DNA of 64,000 nt from Methylobacterium sp. 10 (GCF_000519085.1 NZ_KI912577.1:684501-748500); one strand, 5' to 3'. Positions 43,034-51,595 are shown, numbered from the stretch's first letter. Translations and numbers: made by a program. Notes: a model not told the origin generated them from the sequence alone.

Positions 43034-43060
43034 GTCGCGCCCCTCGGTTCCGGGCGCGAC
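43034..43060. repeat. Perfect 9-bp inverted repeat
   Basis: GTCGCGCCC and GGGCGCGAC are separated by 9 bases. It lies in the lepA upstream region beside the larger palindrome at 43070-43108. It may act as a terminator for the minus-strand toxin-antitoxin cluster. Confidence 0.45.
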
Positions 43061-43069
43061 GGGTCTCAA

Positions 43070-43108
43070 TACCAGACGACGGTGAGGAGACCTCATCGTC
43101 GTCTGGTA
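43070..43108. repeat. Palindromic element with TACCAGAC ends (copy 1)
   Basis: TACCAGACGACGGTGAG and CTCATCGTCGTCTGGTA form a 17-bp stem with one G-T position and a GAGAC loop. Its arm matches the arm at 47153-47166 closely, including TACCAGAC and TGAG. It overlaps the end of the HicB-like ORF, supplying its last codons and stop. Confidence 0.75.
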
Positions 43109-43353
43109 GAAACGACGTCCCGTAAGGCGACGCGCTCGGTCTCCTCCAGCGTCCCCTCGGTCGGCTGCGGCATAGGAAGGCCACGGCGCTCATGCCCCCG
43201 CCGGACGGCCAACAGGGCGTCGCCCATTTCATGCAATGCCTCCTCGCGGGTCGCCCCCCGGGCGATCGCTTCCGGTACGGCAGAGCAATAGGCGTGGAGC
43301 GCGCCGTACTCCTCCCGGCGAAGCGCGACCGAATAGATCCGTTCGCCCATCAT
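43093..43353 (-). CDS. Shortened HicB-like antitoxin-type ORF
   Basis: An 86-residue ORF whose sequence resembles the N-terminal RNase-H-like domain of HicB antitoxins: [20 protein letters not shown], then an alanine-rich helix and [12 protein letters not shown]. The C-terminal DNA-binding domain of HicB is missing, and the last residues (STRRR) are encoded inside the palindrome at 43070-43108. No hicA is adjacent. It overlaps the end of brnA by 4 bases, so it is co-transcribed with brnT-brnA. It may be a third member of the module or a truncated remnant. Confidence 0.75.
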   Translation of the reverse strand: MMGERIYSVALRREEYGALHAYCSAVPEAIARGATREEALHEMGDALLAVRRGHERRGLPMPQPTEGTLEETERVALRDVVSTRRR

Positions 43354-43658
43354 CGCGCCAGCTCGGCCGCGCCCCTCGCCAGGGCCTCGTGCATCCGCGT
43401 CTGCCAGCCGGCGCCCGTCGCCTTGTAGGCGTCGAGCACGGCGGGATCGACGCGGAGCGTCAGGTTCACCTTGGGGGACTCGACGGGCGGTCGGCCGCGC
43501 CCGCGCTTCGTCATGAGTTTGTAGATCTCCGGCGCCCCTTCCTTGAGAGGCCTGAGTTCGGCGAGTTCGGCGTCGGTCATCGGGGGCGAGTCGGACACCT
43601 CGTCCCAGTCCTCCTGGGAGAAGCCGACGCCCTCAGGCTTGGGATCGATGATCGTCAT
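43350..43658 (-). CDS. brnA: BrnA family antitoxin
   Basis: A 102-residue protein from the ATG at 43656-43658. An acidic N-terminal part (MTDAELAELRPLKEGAPEIY) is followed by a ribbon-helix-helix domain typical of BrnA (KVNLTLRVDPAVLDAYKATG, then GWQTRMHEALARGA). BrnA neutralises BrnT and represses the operon. The gene start overlaps the end of brnT by 26 bases. The toxin-first order is normal for this family. Confidence 0.9.
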   Translation of the reverse strand: MTIIDPKPEGVGFSQEDWDEVSDSPPMTDAELAELRPLKEGAPEIYKLMTKRGRGRPPVESPKVNLTLRVDPAVLDAYKATGAGWQTRMHEALARGAAELAR

Positions 43659-43953
43659 AGGTCTTCCTCTCTTTCCCGTCGGCAGGGCGAAGGCTGACGA
43701 TATCGAACGCTTCTGTCCCCAGGGGTGAAACGATGACGACGACGAGGACGTCGTTCCACTCGCCGATGAGCATGTAGCGGTTGCGGCCGGTGCGGCTCGG
43801 CCGGGTCGGGCGAATGAGCGCCCGCTCCGCATCGAACAAAGCATCAAAGTCGGCGAAGTCCAGCCCGTGCTTGAGCAGGTTGGCCTTGCGCTTATGCTCG
43901 TCCCAGGTGGCGGTCACACGATTAGATGTAGGGGCGCTTGATGGCAGCCGCAA
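43633..43953 (-). CDS. brnT: BrnT family ribonuclease toxin
   Basis: A 106-residue protein with the BrnT fold marks WDEHKRKANLLKHGLDFADF (about 17-36), GRNRYMLIGEWNDVLVVV and RPADGKERKTYDD (near the C-terminus). The family is a RelE-related ribonuclease. The start is TTG at 43951-43953; a GTG at 43917 would remove 12 residues and is an alternative. Upstream lies an imperfect palindrome (43957-43978) that could be the autoregulatory operator. Confidence 0.9.
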   Translation of the reverse strand: MRLPSSAPTSNRVTATWDEHKRKANLLKHGLDFADFDALFDAERALIRPTRPSRTGRNRYMLIGEWNDVLVVVIVSPLGTEAFDIVSLRPADGKERKTYDDHRSQA

Positions 43954-43956
43954 GCA

Positions 43957-43978
43957 ATTTTTCGCTGTAGCGGAAAAT
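43957..43978. promoter_or_regulatory. Candidate operator upstream of brnT
   Basis: ATTTTTCGCT and AGCGGAAAAT form an imperfect palindrome just before the brnT start codon. BrnA and similar antitoxins bind such palindromes to autoregulate. Assignment is by position only. Confidence 0.3.
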
Positions 43979-44071
43979 AGCCCATACGACCCTATAAAGT
44001 CGCGAATTCCGTTCCTTTGAGGTCTGGAAGGGTCATGCGGTCACAGATGCCGCGGAGCGTACATCTCGATC

Positions 44072-47065
44072 TCAGAGCAGGGCCACGGTCTGGCGGATCT
44101 CGGGCATGGTCGGCCCCGTGATCTCGTGGACCATGCGGTTCATCAGGTCGCGGGCGATGAGGCAGCGCCCGTGGGCCTCGTCCCGCGCGGCACCGGCGGA
44201 TAGTGCGGCAAACGTCCGGTAGGCTTTGGCGAGGTCGCGAAATCCCGTCCTGTCGGCCTGGGCGGCGAGGGCTTCCACGCCGGCCGCGTCCGTGTCGGGT
44301 CCGAAGCGGTCGACGAGCCTGACGAAGGCGCGCACGGCCTCGCGGGCCGCTTGTTCGCCGATCTCGGCATTCAGGGCGTCGAAGGCGCTCCGGTCGAAGA
44401 TCGGCGGCCGTTCCGGCATCGGCGCGCCCGCGTCGCTCTCGCGCAGGACGATGGAGGAGACCTGCTCGCCGACCACCCGCGACAGGGTCGGGAGATCGAA
44501 CGGCTTGCCGAGATGGCCGTCGGCGCCGGCCTCCGTGAGGGCCCGGACCCGGTCCGGCATCATACTGGCGCTCATGGCCACGATCGGCACCCGGCGCGCC
44601 GGATGCTGCAGGGAGCGGATGCGCCGGATGGCCGTGGTCCCATCCATTCCGGGCATCGCCACGTCCATGAGGACGAGATCGTAGGCGCGGGCCTGCACCG
44701 CCAGGATGGCCGCCTCTCCGCCGGCCACCATGTCGACGCCGTAGCCCAGGCGCCTCAGCATCGCCTCCACGACCTCCCGGTTGATCGGGTTGTCCTCCAC
44801 CACGAGGATGCGGCCGGCCAAGGCCGCGTCCGGGCTCGGGGCCGGGGCGTATCGTGTCAGCACCGGGGCCGGCGCCAGGGAGAGGGAGAACCGGTAGGCG
44901 GCCGTTTCGCCCAGGGGCGTGCTCCGGTCGATGCGCCCGCCCCCCATGAGGCCGACGAGGCGCTGGGCAATGATGAAGCCGAGGCCGCTGCCGTCGAGGG
45001 AAGCGGTGCGGGATGCGGGATGCTCCGGGTCCTGGCCGGCATGGGCGGCGACGGAGACGCGCCAGCGCTCGACGGGCTCGCCGGCGCGCGGCCCCTGCAG
45101 CGCGAGGGTGACGGTGCCCCGGCGCAGCGTGCCGATGGCGTCGTTGAGCAGGTTCAGGAGGATCTGCCTCAGGCGGCGCTCGTCGCCGAGGACGTGGCGG
45201 GGGCCCTCGCAGGTGACGGCCACGTCGATGGCGGAGCCTCTCGCCTCGGCCATGGGCCTCACGAGGTCGGCCGCCCCGCTCACCAGGGCGGGCAGGTCGA
45301 GGGGGAGGCTGTCGAGGCGCAGGTCGCCGGCCCCCGCCCGTGCATAGTCGAGAACGTCGTCCACCGTGGCGAGGAGGGAGTCGGTGGCCGCCCCCACGAG
45401 GGCGAGGTGGCGGACCTGATCGGCGGAGAGACCGGTCGTGCGGGTGAGGAGGTCGGTGAAGCCCTTGATCGTCGTCAGCGGCGTCCGGATCTCGTGGCTC
45501 ATCAGACCCATGAACTCCGATTTCGCCCGGCTCGCATTCTCGGCCTTGGCCTGGGCCAGCTCGGCGGCATCGCGGGCCATGCGCAGTTCATCGGCCTGAT
45601 CCTGCCGCTTCGTCACGTCCCGCAGGGTCGAGATCACGTTGGGCGCCCCCGGCGCGGCGGAGGTGAGAAGGTCGTTGACCGCCTCGATCCAGATGGAGCG
45701 GCCATCCGCATGGCGCATCCGGAACAGGGAGACGATGCTCGGCCGGCCGGGTCCGAGGCGGGCATCCGCGGCGGAGAAGGCGGCGAGATCGTCGGGGTGG
45801 ATGCGCTCGCGCGGATCGAAATCCGACCCTTCCGTGCCGAACAGCGCCGCGCCCGAGGGCGAGACATAGGCGATGCGCCAATCGGCATGACGCAGGATGA
45901 CGACGTCGGTCATGGTCTCGGCGAGGAGCCGGTAATGCGCCTGGCTTGCCGCGAGTTCGCGGCTGCGCTCGGCCACCCGGACTTCCAGGCTGGCATTGGC
46001 CTGCGCGATGGCGGCGTGGTGCTCGGCCGAGACGCGGGACGCCGTCACCAGCGCCCTGCCGATCTGCTCCACTTCGCGGATCTCGCTGGCGGGAAGGTGG
46101 ACGGGGTCGCCGCGCCCGATCGCCCCGGCGGCCCGCTTCAGGTTCCGCACCGCCCTGGCCACCTGCCGGGCATAGATCCAGGCGACGATCCCGCCGCTGC
46201 CGAGCAGCGCCACGGCGAGGAAGCCCAGGACCGCGAGCGAGCGATGGAGCGGGGCCTCGAACGCATCCCGGTCGAGGCCGGTGACCACCGTCCAATCGGA
46301 GAGTCCGGAGTAGTGGTGGAACTCCATGACGCGGGCCTCCGCCTTCTCCCAATCCTCCAGGCGCAGGAGCTTGGCCGGCGTCGGGGGCGGCTCCTTCGCC
46401 GAGGAAGCGGAGGGGTTCGGCGCATCGCCGGTCCGCGCGACGACGCGCTTCGCGCCATCGGCGAACACGGCGGAGAACGGGTCGGCGATCTCCGCCTGAG
46501 CCAGCAGGCGGGCGAAGTGATCCGTGCGCACGGCGATGGAGACGAACATCTCCGGCGCGCCGCCGCGCAGGACCGGCGCGCAGATCAGGACGATGTCGGC
46601 CCCGGTCAACGCGCTCTTGATCACCGACGAGATGACCGGGCGCCGGGTCGCGATCAGCGCCGCGGCGAGGTCGGGACGGGGGTAGGACGGCATGGCCGCG
46701 CCCGCGGGCATCCGCGTGTTCACGATCTGACGGCCATCGACATGGACGAGGGACACCGTGAATTCGGTGGTGTCCACGAGAGCCCTGCCCTGGGCGTCGA
46801 ACCGCGCCCAGTCCTTGGCGTCGATGGAGGGCGAGGTCGCCAGGGTCCTCGCCATCGCGCTCATCTCGGAGAGATCGCGGTCGAGGCGCTCGCGGAGATG
46901 GTCTCCGGTGAGCTGCCCCATCGTCTGCAGACGGGCCCGCTCGGCGGTCACGTACCAATCGGTGGTGACGACGGCGATCACCACGAGGGGAAGCGCAATG
47001 GCGAGGGCGAGGACCATCATGGCCGCCACCGCCGAGTGTTGCCCCCGCTCTCCGCGCCTGCGCAC
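44072..47065 (-). CDS. Hybrid sensor histidine kinase with receiver and degenerate Hpt domain
   Basis: A 997-residue protein, start GTG at 47065. Membrane helices at about 15-35 and 270-290 flank a double Cache sensor region, then come a HAMP, a PAS domain (about 370-490), the kinase core with His in MSHEIRTPL (about residue 524), an ATPase domain and a receiver with DLVLMDVAMPGMDG (Asp near 800). The C-terminal about 110 residues resemble an Hpt domain, but the phospho-accepting HxLKG His is absent (the position reads DLAKAYRTFAALSAG). Phosphotransfer to a separate partner is therefore more likely. No cognate response regulator is adjacent. Confidence 0.93.
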   Translation of the reverse strand: MRRRGERGQHSAVAAMMVLALAIALPLVVIAVVTTDWYVTAERARLQTMGQLTGDHLRERLDRDLSEMSAMARTLATSPSIDAKDWARFDAQGRALVDTTEFTVSLVHVDGRQIVNTRMPAGAAMPSYPRPDLAAALIATRRPVISSVIKSALTGADIVLICAPVLRGGAPEMFVSIAVRTDHFARLLAQAEIADPFSAVFADGAKRVVARTGDAPNPSASSAKEPPPTPAKLLRLEDWEKAEARVMEFHHYSGLSDWTVVTGLDRDAFEAPLHRSLAVLGFLAVALLGSGGIVAWIYARQVARAVRNLKRAAGAIGRGDPVHLPASEIREVEQIGRALVTASRVSAEHHAAIAQANASLEVRVAERSRELAASQAHYRLLAETMTDVVILRHADWRIAYVSPSGAALFGTEGSDFDPRERIHPDDLAAFSAADARLGPGRPSIVSLFRMRHADGRSIWIEAVNDLLTSAAPGAPNVISTLRDVTKRQDQADELRMARDAAELAQAKAENASRAKSEFMGLMSHEIRTPLTTIKGFTDLLTRTTGLSADQVRHLALVGAATDSLLATVDDVLDYARAGAGDLRLDSLPLDLPALVSGAADLVRPMAEARGSAIDVAVTCEGPRHVLGDERRLRQILLNLLNDAIGTLRRGTVTLALQGPRAGEPVERWRVSVAAHAGQDPEHPASRTASLDGSGLGFIIAQRLVGLMGGGRIDRSTPLGETAAYRFSLSLAPAPVLTRYAPAPSPDAALAGRILVVEDNPINREVVEAMLRRLGYGVDMVAGGEAAILAVQARAYDLVLMDVAMPGMDGTTAIRRIRSLQHPARRVPIVAMSASMMPDRVRALTEAGADGHLGKPFDLPTLSRVVGEQVSSIVLRESDAGAPMPERPPIFDRSAFDALNAEIGEQAAREAVRAFVRLVDRFGPDTDAAGVEALAAQADRTGFRDLAKAYRTFAALSAGAARDEAHGRCLIARDLMNRMVHEITGPTMPEIRQTVALL

Positions 47066-47148
47066 CGCTCGCTACCCTGTCGCCGGGCGCCCCGATGGGA
47101 CGCCGCCTCGCTCTTTCCTAGGCGCAAAGTCGTTTCGAATGCGTAGTC

Positions 47149-47266
47149 ATACCAGACCTCGATGAGCCCGACTCATCGAGGTCTGCCCGCGCGACGGCGC
47201 GGCGGCGGTCGTCCGCCGGACCTCACCGCCCCTGACCTATGGGTCAGGGGCGGTGAGGCCTGGTAT
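47149..47266. repeat. Palindromic element with TACCAG ends (copy 2, composite)
   Basis: The ends ATACCAGACCTC (47149-47160) and GAGGCCTGGTAT (47255-47266) are inverted repeats with 11 of 12 positions matching. Inside are two further perfect hairpins: a 13-bp stem AGACCTCGATGAG at 47154-47184, and a 17-bp stem at 47221-47258 with a 4-base loop (47238-47241). It lies just after the hugZ stop. The arm sequence resembles copy 1 at 43070-43108. Confidence 0.7.
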
Positions 47267-48084
47267 CATTCGCCGGAAGCCGGGGTCTCGCGCGCCTTGG
47301 CGGCCATCTCCACCAGAACCTTGCGCAGGCCGCCCATGTCGGTGACCGGTGCCGGATAGCGGATGCGCGCGGTCCGGTCGCCGGCCAGGAGATCCATGCC
47401 CTCCGGGTCGAGGCCGGTCAGGCGCCAGGGCCCGTCGCCCCCACCCTCGCCCTTGGCGTAGAGGGCGAGGGCGTCGGCATGGTCCGCATTCATGTGATCC
47501 ACCGCCCCGCGCTCGCCGGCGATCAGGGCCTCGGCCCCCGAAAGGTCGAGGCGGAGCTCGCCGGGGGTCAGCGTCGCCGCCTTGGCGAAGCCCCCGTTGA
47601 GATGCCCGGCGCTCGCTTCGAGGGCGAAGAAGCCGACATCGGGGAAATCCGCGTAGAGCTTCGCCTTGGGGTGGCGGGCGACGAAGCGCTCGCGGATGCG
47701 CGGCTCCGTCGTCCGGATCACCCGCCCGGTGACGGTGAGGCGGGGATGGGCGAGGGGGTCGCCCTTGCCGCCGGCGCTGAACAGCAGCGAGGCGCGGGGA
47801 TCGGCCAGGAGGTTGCGCGTATGGGCCGAGAGGCGCGATAGCAGCATCAGCGGCGTGCCGTCGACATCCGTGGCGATCGTCACCAGCGAGGCGAAGGGCG
47901 TTCCGTCCTGGGCGTCGAGGGTCGCCAGCGCACCGGAGCGGATGCTGCGCAGGAGATGCCGGGCGAGGCCGACTGCGTCGAACGGAGCCTCCGACGCCGG
48001 GGGGGGAACGGCGGGCCCCCGCCGCTGCGGCGGCGCCTCGCCCGCCTCGCCCCGACCATCCTCGATCCGGTTTCCATCAGCCAT
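47266..48084 (-). CDS. HugZ-like / pyridoxamine-oxidase-fold protein
   Basis: A 272-residue protein. After a Pro/Ala-rich N-terminus a split-barrel flavin-binding-type domain (about 40-185; ALATLDAQDGTPFASLVTIA, LLADPRASLLFS, HPRLTVTGRVIR) is followed by a DUF2470 domain (about 190-265; GAVDHMNADHADALALYA). This two-domain form is shared with HugZ heme oxygenases and with general stress proteins, so heme breakdown is possible but not shown. Copy 2 of the palindrome abuts its stop. Confidence 0.88.
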   Translation of the reverse strand: MADGNRIEDGRGEAGEAPPQRRGPAVPPPASEAPFDAVGLARHLLRSIRSGALATLDAQDGTPFASLVTIATDVDGTPLMLLSRLSAHTRNLLADPRASLLFSAGGKGDPLAHPRLTVTGRVIRTTEPRIRERFVARHPKAKLYADFPDVGFFALEASAGHLNGGFAKAATLTPGELRLDLSGAEALIAGERGAVDHMNADHADALALYAKGEGGGDGPWRLTGLDPEGMDLLAGDRTARIRYPAPVTDMGGLRKVLVEMAAKARETPASGE

Positions 48085-48421
48085 GCTGCATCCTGCTCTT
48101 ATGTGGGCTCGCGCCGGGTTTTCCGACCGCCGGCCTTCATTCAGAATCGCGATGATAGGGGTTCTTGGACCGCTTGCGCGAGGCCGCCGGACTGCGGCAC
48201 GACGGCCTCAGTCAAGCGTCAAACCGACCTATCCATCGGGCAAGCTCGCTTTTTTCAACCGAAGTCTTTACACAGCCTGACTCTCCGCGCGAATGCGGCC
48301 CCGCTCCCGAAGGGTTCGCCAGCGCGTCTTGCCGGTCCTCGTCTTCGGAGGGCGGGATGCGGAGACGACATGAGCGAACCGACGTCCGCGAAGGCCGCAT
48401 CCGAGCAACAGGGAACGCGAA
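48085..48421. other. Intergenic region upstream of chvI
   Basis: This 337-base gap between divergent genes must hold promoters for hugZ and chvI. A T-rich stretch near 48248-48270 (GCTTTTTTC and CTTTACAC) is the only AT-rich patch. A short frame beginning at 48370 overlaps chvI. No tRNA or riboswitch-like structure was recognised. Confidence 0.4.
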
Positions 48422-48453
48422 ATGCCCACCATCGCCCTCGTGGACGACGATAG
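48370..48453 (+). CDS. Possible 27-residue leader ORF overlapping chvI
   Basis: An ATG at 48370 with GGAG 5 bases upstream opens a 27-codon frame ([20 protein letters not shown] onward) that stops at 48451-48453, 32 bases inside chvI in another frame. Its good start signal suggests translation, which could tune chvI initiation. There is no further support. Confidence 0.3.
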   Translation: MSEPTSAKAASEQQGTRNAHHRPRGRR

Positions 48454-49132
48454 AAACATCCTTACCTCCGTCTCGATCGCCCTCGAGACCGAAGGCTACA
48501 GGATCCAGACCTATACCGACGGCGCCTCGGCCCTCGACGGCCTGAAGCACTCGCCGCCCGATCTCGCGATCTTCGACATCAAGATGCCGCGCATGGACGG
48601 GATGGAGCTGCTGCGCCGCCTGCGCCAGAAATCCGACCTGCCGGTGATCTTCCTCACCTCGAAGGACGAGGAGATCGACGAATTGTTCGGCCTCAAGATG
48701 GGCGCCGACGACTTCATCCATAAGCCATTCTCGCAGCGCCTCCTGGTGGAGCGGGTCAAAGCCGTCCTGCGTCGCTTCGCCCCCAAGGACGGGCCGGGCG
48801 CCGCCGCGCGCGAGGCCGATGCCGCCGCCCGCTCCCTGGAGCGCGGCCTGCTGATGATGGACCCGGAGCGGCACACCTGCACCTGGAAGGGCGAGGCCGT
48901 CACCCTCACGGTGACCGAGTTCCTGATCCTGCAGGCCCTGGCCCACCGGCCCGGCGTCGTGAAGAGCCGCAACGCCCTGATGGATGCGGCCTATGACGAT
49001 CAGGTCTACGTGGACGACCGCACCATCGACAGCCACATCAAGCGCCTGCGCAAGAAGTTCAAGGTGGTCGACACCAACTTCGACATGATCGAAACCTTGT
49101 ACGGGGTCGGCTACCGCTTCAAGGAAGGCTAA
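48422..49132 (+). CDS. chvI: Two-component response regulator ChvI
   Basis: A 236-residue OmpR/PhoB-type regulator. The receiver domain (1-120) has the phospho-acceptor Asp52 in [10 protein letters not shown] and Lys in HKPFSQRLL. The winged-helix DNA-binding domain (about 140-235) includes [16 protein letters not shown] and [11 protein letters not shown]. The sequence, including [17 protein letters not shown] at the end, is characteristic of ChvI/ExoR-ChvG systems that control envelope, acid response and exopolysaccharide genes in alphaproteobacteria. chvG lies downstream beyond a hairpin. Confidence 0.95.
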   Translation: MPTIALVDDDRNILTSVSIALETEGYRIQTYTDGASALDGLKHSPPDLAIFDIKMPRMDGMELLRRLRQKSDLPVIFLTSKDEEIDELFGLKMGADDFIHKPFSQRLLVERVKAVLRRFAPKDGPGAAAREADAAARSLERGLLMMDPERHTCTWKGEAVTLTVTEFLILQALAHRPGVVKSRNALMDAAYDDQVYVDDRTIDSHIKRLRKKFKVVDTNFDMIETLYGVGYRFKEG

Positions 49133-49168
49133 ACCCGACGCACGGACGTCGAACGCCCGCCCGGCCGC

Positions 49169-49226
49169 CACCGCCACGCGACGCCCGCCCCAACGGACGG
49201 GTTTCGCCGTCGCGTGGCGGTGTTTT
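49169..49226 (+). terminator. Strong hairpin with T-run between chvI and chvG
   Basis: A perfect 15-bp stem (CACCGCCACGCGACG with CGTCGCGTGGCGGTG) encloses a smaller CCCG-type stem and is followed by TTTT. It starts 36 bases after the chvI stop. The right arm CGTGGCGGTGTTTT is repeated at 49236-49249. It should attenuate transcription into chvG. Confidence 0.8.
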
Positions 49227-49300
49227 CAGGTGTTCCGTGGCGGTGTTTTTCCTACAACGATGGCGCCCGTTCCGGGCCGGCTGTCCAACCTCGGACGATC

Positions 49301-51058
49301 GTGGATTCCCAAGACCAAGCCGACGCTCCGCAACGCGGCCTCCTGGCCCTGCCGCGCACGATCTGGCGCGGCATCGGCCAGCGCGCCTCGTCGAGCCTGA
49401 CCCGCCGGATCGTCGTCCTCAACCTCGTCGGGCTGATCGCCCTGCTGTTCGGCTTCCTCTACCTGAACCAGTTCCGGCAGGGATTGATTCAGGCGCGGGT
49501 GCAGAGTCTGCTGATCCAGGGTGAGATCATCGCCGGGGCGATCTCCTCCTCGGCCTCGGTGGATACCGACGCGATCCGCATCGACCCCGACAAGCTGCTC
49601 CAACTCCAGGCCGGCGAAGGCGGAGCGGGCGACGATACGCCCTCCCCGCTCACCTTTTCCCTCAATCCCGAGCGGGTTGCACCGCTCCTGCGCCGCCTCA
49701 TCACGCCCACCGGCAACCGCGCGCGGGTCTACGATCAGGATGGCGGCCTGCTGTTCGACACCCGCACGCTCTCGGCCCGCGGCGAGATGGGCCGCAGCGA
49801 CGGCATCGTTGTCAGAAGCAAGCGCAATTTTCTCGAACAGGCCTGGGAGTTCGTCCAGGCCAAGCTGTTCGGCACCACCCGGACGCCGGTTCCGGAGGAG
49901 GTCGGCCCGGCGAGCGGCCACAGCCTGAAGGAGGTCCAGGTCGCGCTCGGCGGCGCCCGCGGCACCCTGGTCCGCCGCAACGAGGCGGGAGAGACGAACG
50001 TCTCAGTGGCGGTCCCGATCCTGCGCTCGGGGGCGGTGCGCGGCGCGCTGATGCTCTCGACCCAAGGGGGCGACATCGACCGGGTCATCGCCTCGGAGCG
50101 GTTCGGCCTGCTCCAGGTCTTCCTCATCGCCGCCTCCGTCATGCTGGTCCTGTCGATCCTCCTCGCGGGCGCTATCGCCGGTCCGGTCCGCCGCCTCGCG
50201 GATGCCGCCGAGAAGGTCCGCCTCGGCATCAAGTCGCGAGAGGAGATCCCCGATTTCACCGGCAGGACCGACGAGATAGGCCATCTGTCTGGCGCCCTGC
50301 GCGACATGACCCAGGCCCTCTACCGGCGCATCGACGCCATCGAGAGCTTCGCCGCCGATGTCAGCCACGAGCTGAAGAACCCCCTCACCTCCCTGCGCAG
50401 CGCCGTGGAGACGCTTCCCCTCGCCAAGACCGACGATTCCCGTTCGCGCCTGCTCGCCATCATCCAGCACGACGTGAAGCGCCTCGACCGCCTCATCAGC
50501 GACATTTCCGACGCCTCGCGCCTTGATGCGGAGCTCGCCCGCGCCGAGGCGCGCAAGGTGGACCTGCACAAGCTGATGACGACGGTGGTCTCCGTCGCCA
50601 ACGAGCGCCGGCGCCCGAAGGACGCGCTCATCCAGTTCGACGTGGACACGCCCCCCGGCGACGTGGAGGCCCCCTTCATGATCTTCGGGCATGACAGCCG
50701 GCTCGGACAGGTCGTCAACAACCTCCTCGACAACGCCCGCTCGTTCTCGCCCCCCGATGCAAAAGTGCGGGTGGCCCTCCGCCGGGTCCGTGCCGAGGTG
50801 GAACTGATCGTCGAGGACGAGGGCCCCGGCATCCCGGAACACGCCCTGGAGCGCATCTTCGAGCGCTTCTACACGGACCGCCCGGAGCAGGGATTCGGCC
50901 AGAATTCGGGCCTCGGCCTCTCGATCTCGCGCCAGATCGTCCAGGCCCATCGCGGCACGATCAGGGCCGCGAACCGCCCCGGACCCGCTGACGAGAACGG
51001 GGAAGCGACAGTGCGCGGTGCGCGGTTCGTCGTGCGCCTTCCTGCGGCCTCCCGCTAG
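49301..51058 (+). CDS. chvG: Sensor histidine kinase ChvG
   Basis: About 585 residues from a GTG at 49301. A GTG at 49214 lies inside the terminator hairpin and is less likely. Membrane helices (about 33-51 and 265-287) flank a periplasmic region, followed by HAMP, a phospho-acceptor His in DVSHELKNPLTSLRSA (near residue 356) and an ATPase domain with GIPEHALERIFERFYTD and GLGLSISRQIV. It is the partner of ChvI and probably senses envelope or acid stress through the periplasmic domain. Confidence 0.93.
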   Translation: MDSQDQADAPQRGLLALPRTIWRGIGQRASSSLTRRIVVLNLVGLIALLFGFLYLNQFRQGLIQARVQSLLIQGEIIAGAISSSASVDTDAIRIDPDKLLQLQAGEGGAGDDTPSPLTFSLNPERVAPLLRRLITPTGNRARVYDQDGGLLFDTRTLSARGEMGRSDGIVVRSKRNFLEQAWEFVQAKLFGTTRTPVPEEVGPASGHSLKEVQVALGGARGTLVRRNEAGETNVSVAVPILRSGAVRGALMLSTQGGDIDRVIASERFGLLQVFLIAASVMLVLSILLAGAIAGPVRRLADAAEKVRLGIKSREEIPDFTGRTDEIGHLSGALRDMTQALYRRIDAIESFAADVSHELKNPLTSLRSAVETLPLAKTDDSRSRLLAIIQHDVKRLDRLISDISDASRLDAELARAEARKVDLHKLMTTVVSVANERRRPKDALIQFDVDTPPGDVEAPFMIFGHDSRLGQVVNNLLDNARSFSPPDAKVRVALRRVRAEVELIVEDEGPGIPEHALERIFERFYTDRPEQGFGQNSGLGLSISRQIVQAHRGTIRAANRPGPADENGEATVRGARFVVRLPAASR

Positions 51059-51070
51059 GCGCGCCGGCCC

Positions 51071-51595
51071 GTGGACTGGCCCCTTCCCGCGCCGGCCCTC
51101 GCGGTCCACGCCACCTGCCTGGTCCTGGGCGAGGCGGGAATCCTCATCAGGGGCGAATCCGGCACCGGCAAATCGTCCCTGGCCGTTGCTCTCCTCGACC
51201 GGGCGCGGCAGGAGGGCGGCTACGGCGCGCTGGTGGGCGACGACCGTATCGGGCTCATGCCCCATCACGGACGCATCGTCGCTCGCGGCCACCCCACTCT
51301 TCGCGGCCTGATCGAGATCCGGGGCATGGGGCTCGTAGAGGCATCCCCGCTGGCCGATGCGGCCGTCATCCGCCTCGTGGTCGATCTCGTCGGGACGCTG
51401 CCGCGACTGCCCGACACACCCATGGATTCGGTAGATCTCCTCGGCGTCGCGATTCGCAGAATCATGCTGGACCGCAGCATCCGCGACCGCGCGTTGGCGC
51501 CGGGTCTCGTGTTCGACGCCCTCACCCGGAAGGCGAGCGTTGCCCCACGGACGCACCTCCGCACCGTCTCATGCGAATTCGGCTCTCCCATATAG
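51071..51595 (+). CDS. hprK: HPr kinase/phosphorylase, short alphaproteobacterial form
   Basis: A 174-residue protein starting at GTG 51071. Only the catalytic domain is present, with P-loop GESGTGKS (28-35), LVGDDRIGL and the late LPDTPMDSVDLLG region. The N-terminal domain of Gram-positive HprK is absent, as in other alphaproteobacteria. It phosphorylates a Ser on HPr. It follows chvG by 12 bases. Confidence 0.92.
   Translation: MDWPLPAPALAVHATCLVLGEAGILIRGESGTGKSSLAVALLDRARQEGGYGALVGDDRIGLMPHHGRIVARGHPTLRGLIEIRGMGLVEASPLADAAVIRLVVDLVGTLPRLPDTPMDSVDLLGVAIRRIMLDRSIRDRALAPGLVFDALTRKASVAPRTHLRTVSCEFGSPI

Noticed and set aside
44351..47146. A 931-codon open frame on the plus strand opposite the hybrid kinase
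   Set aside because: Same shadow pattern as above, with histidine/arginine-rich composition and no motif.
49214..49300. GTG at 49214 as the chvG start
   Set aside because: It lies inside the terminator stem, and the added residues look like non-coding sequence.
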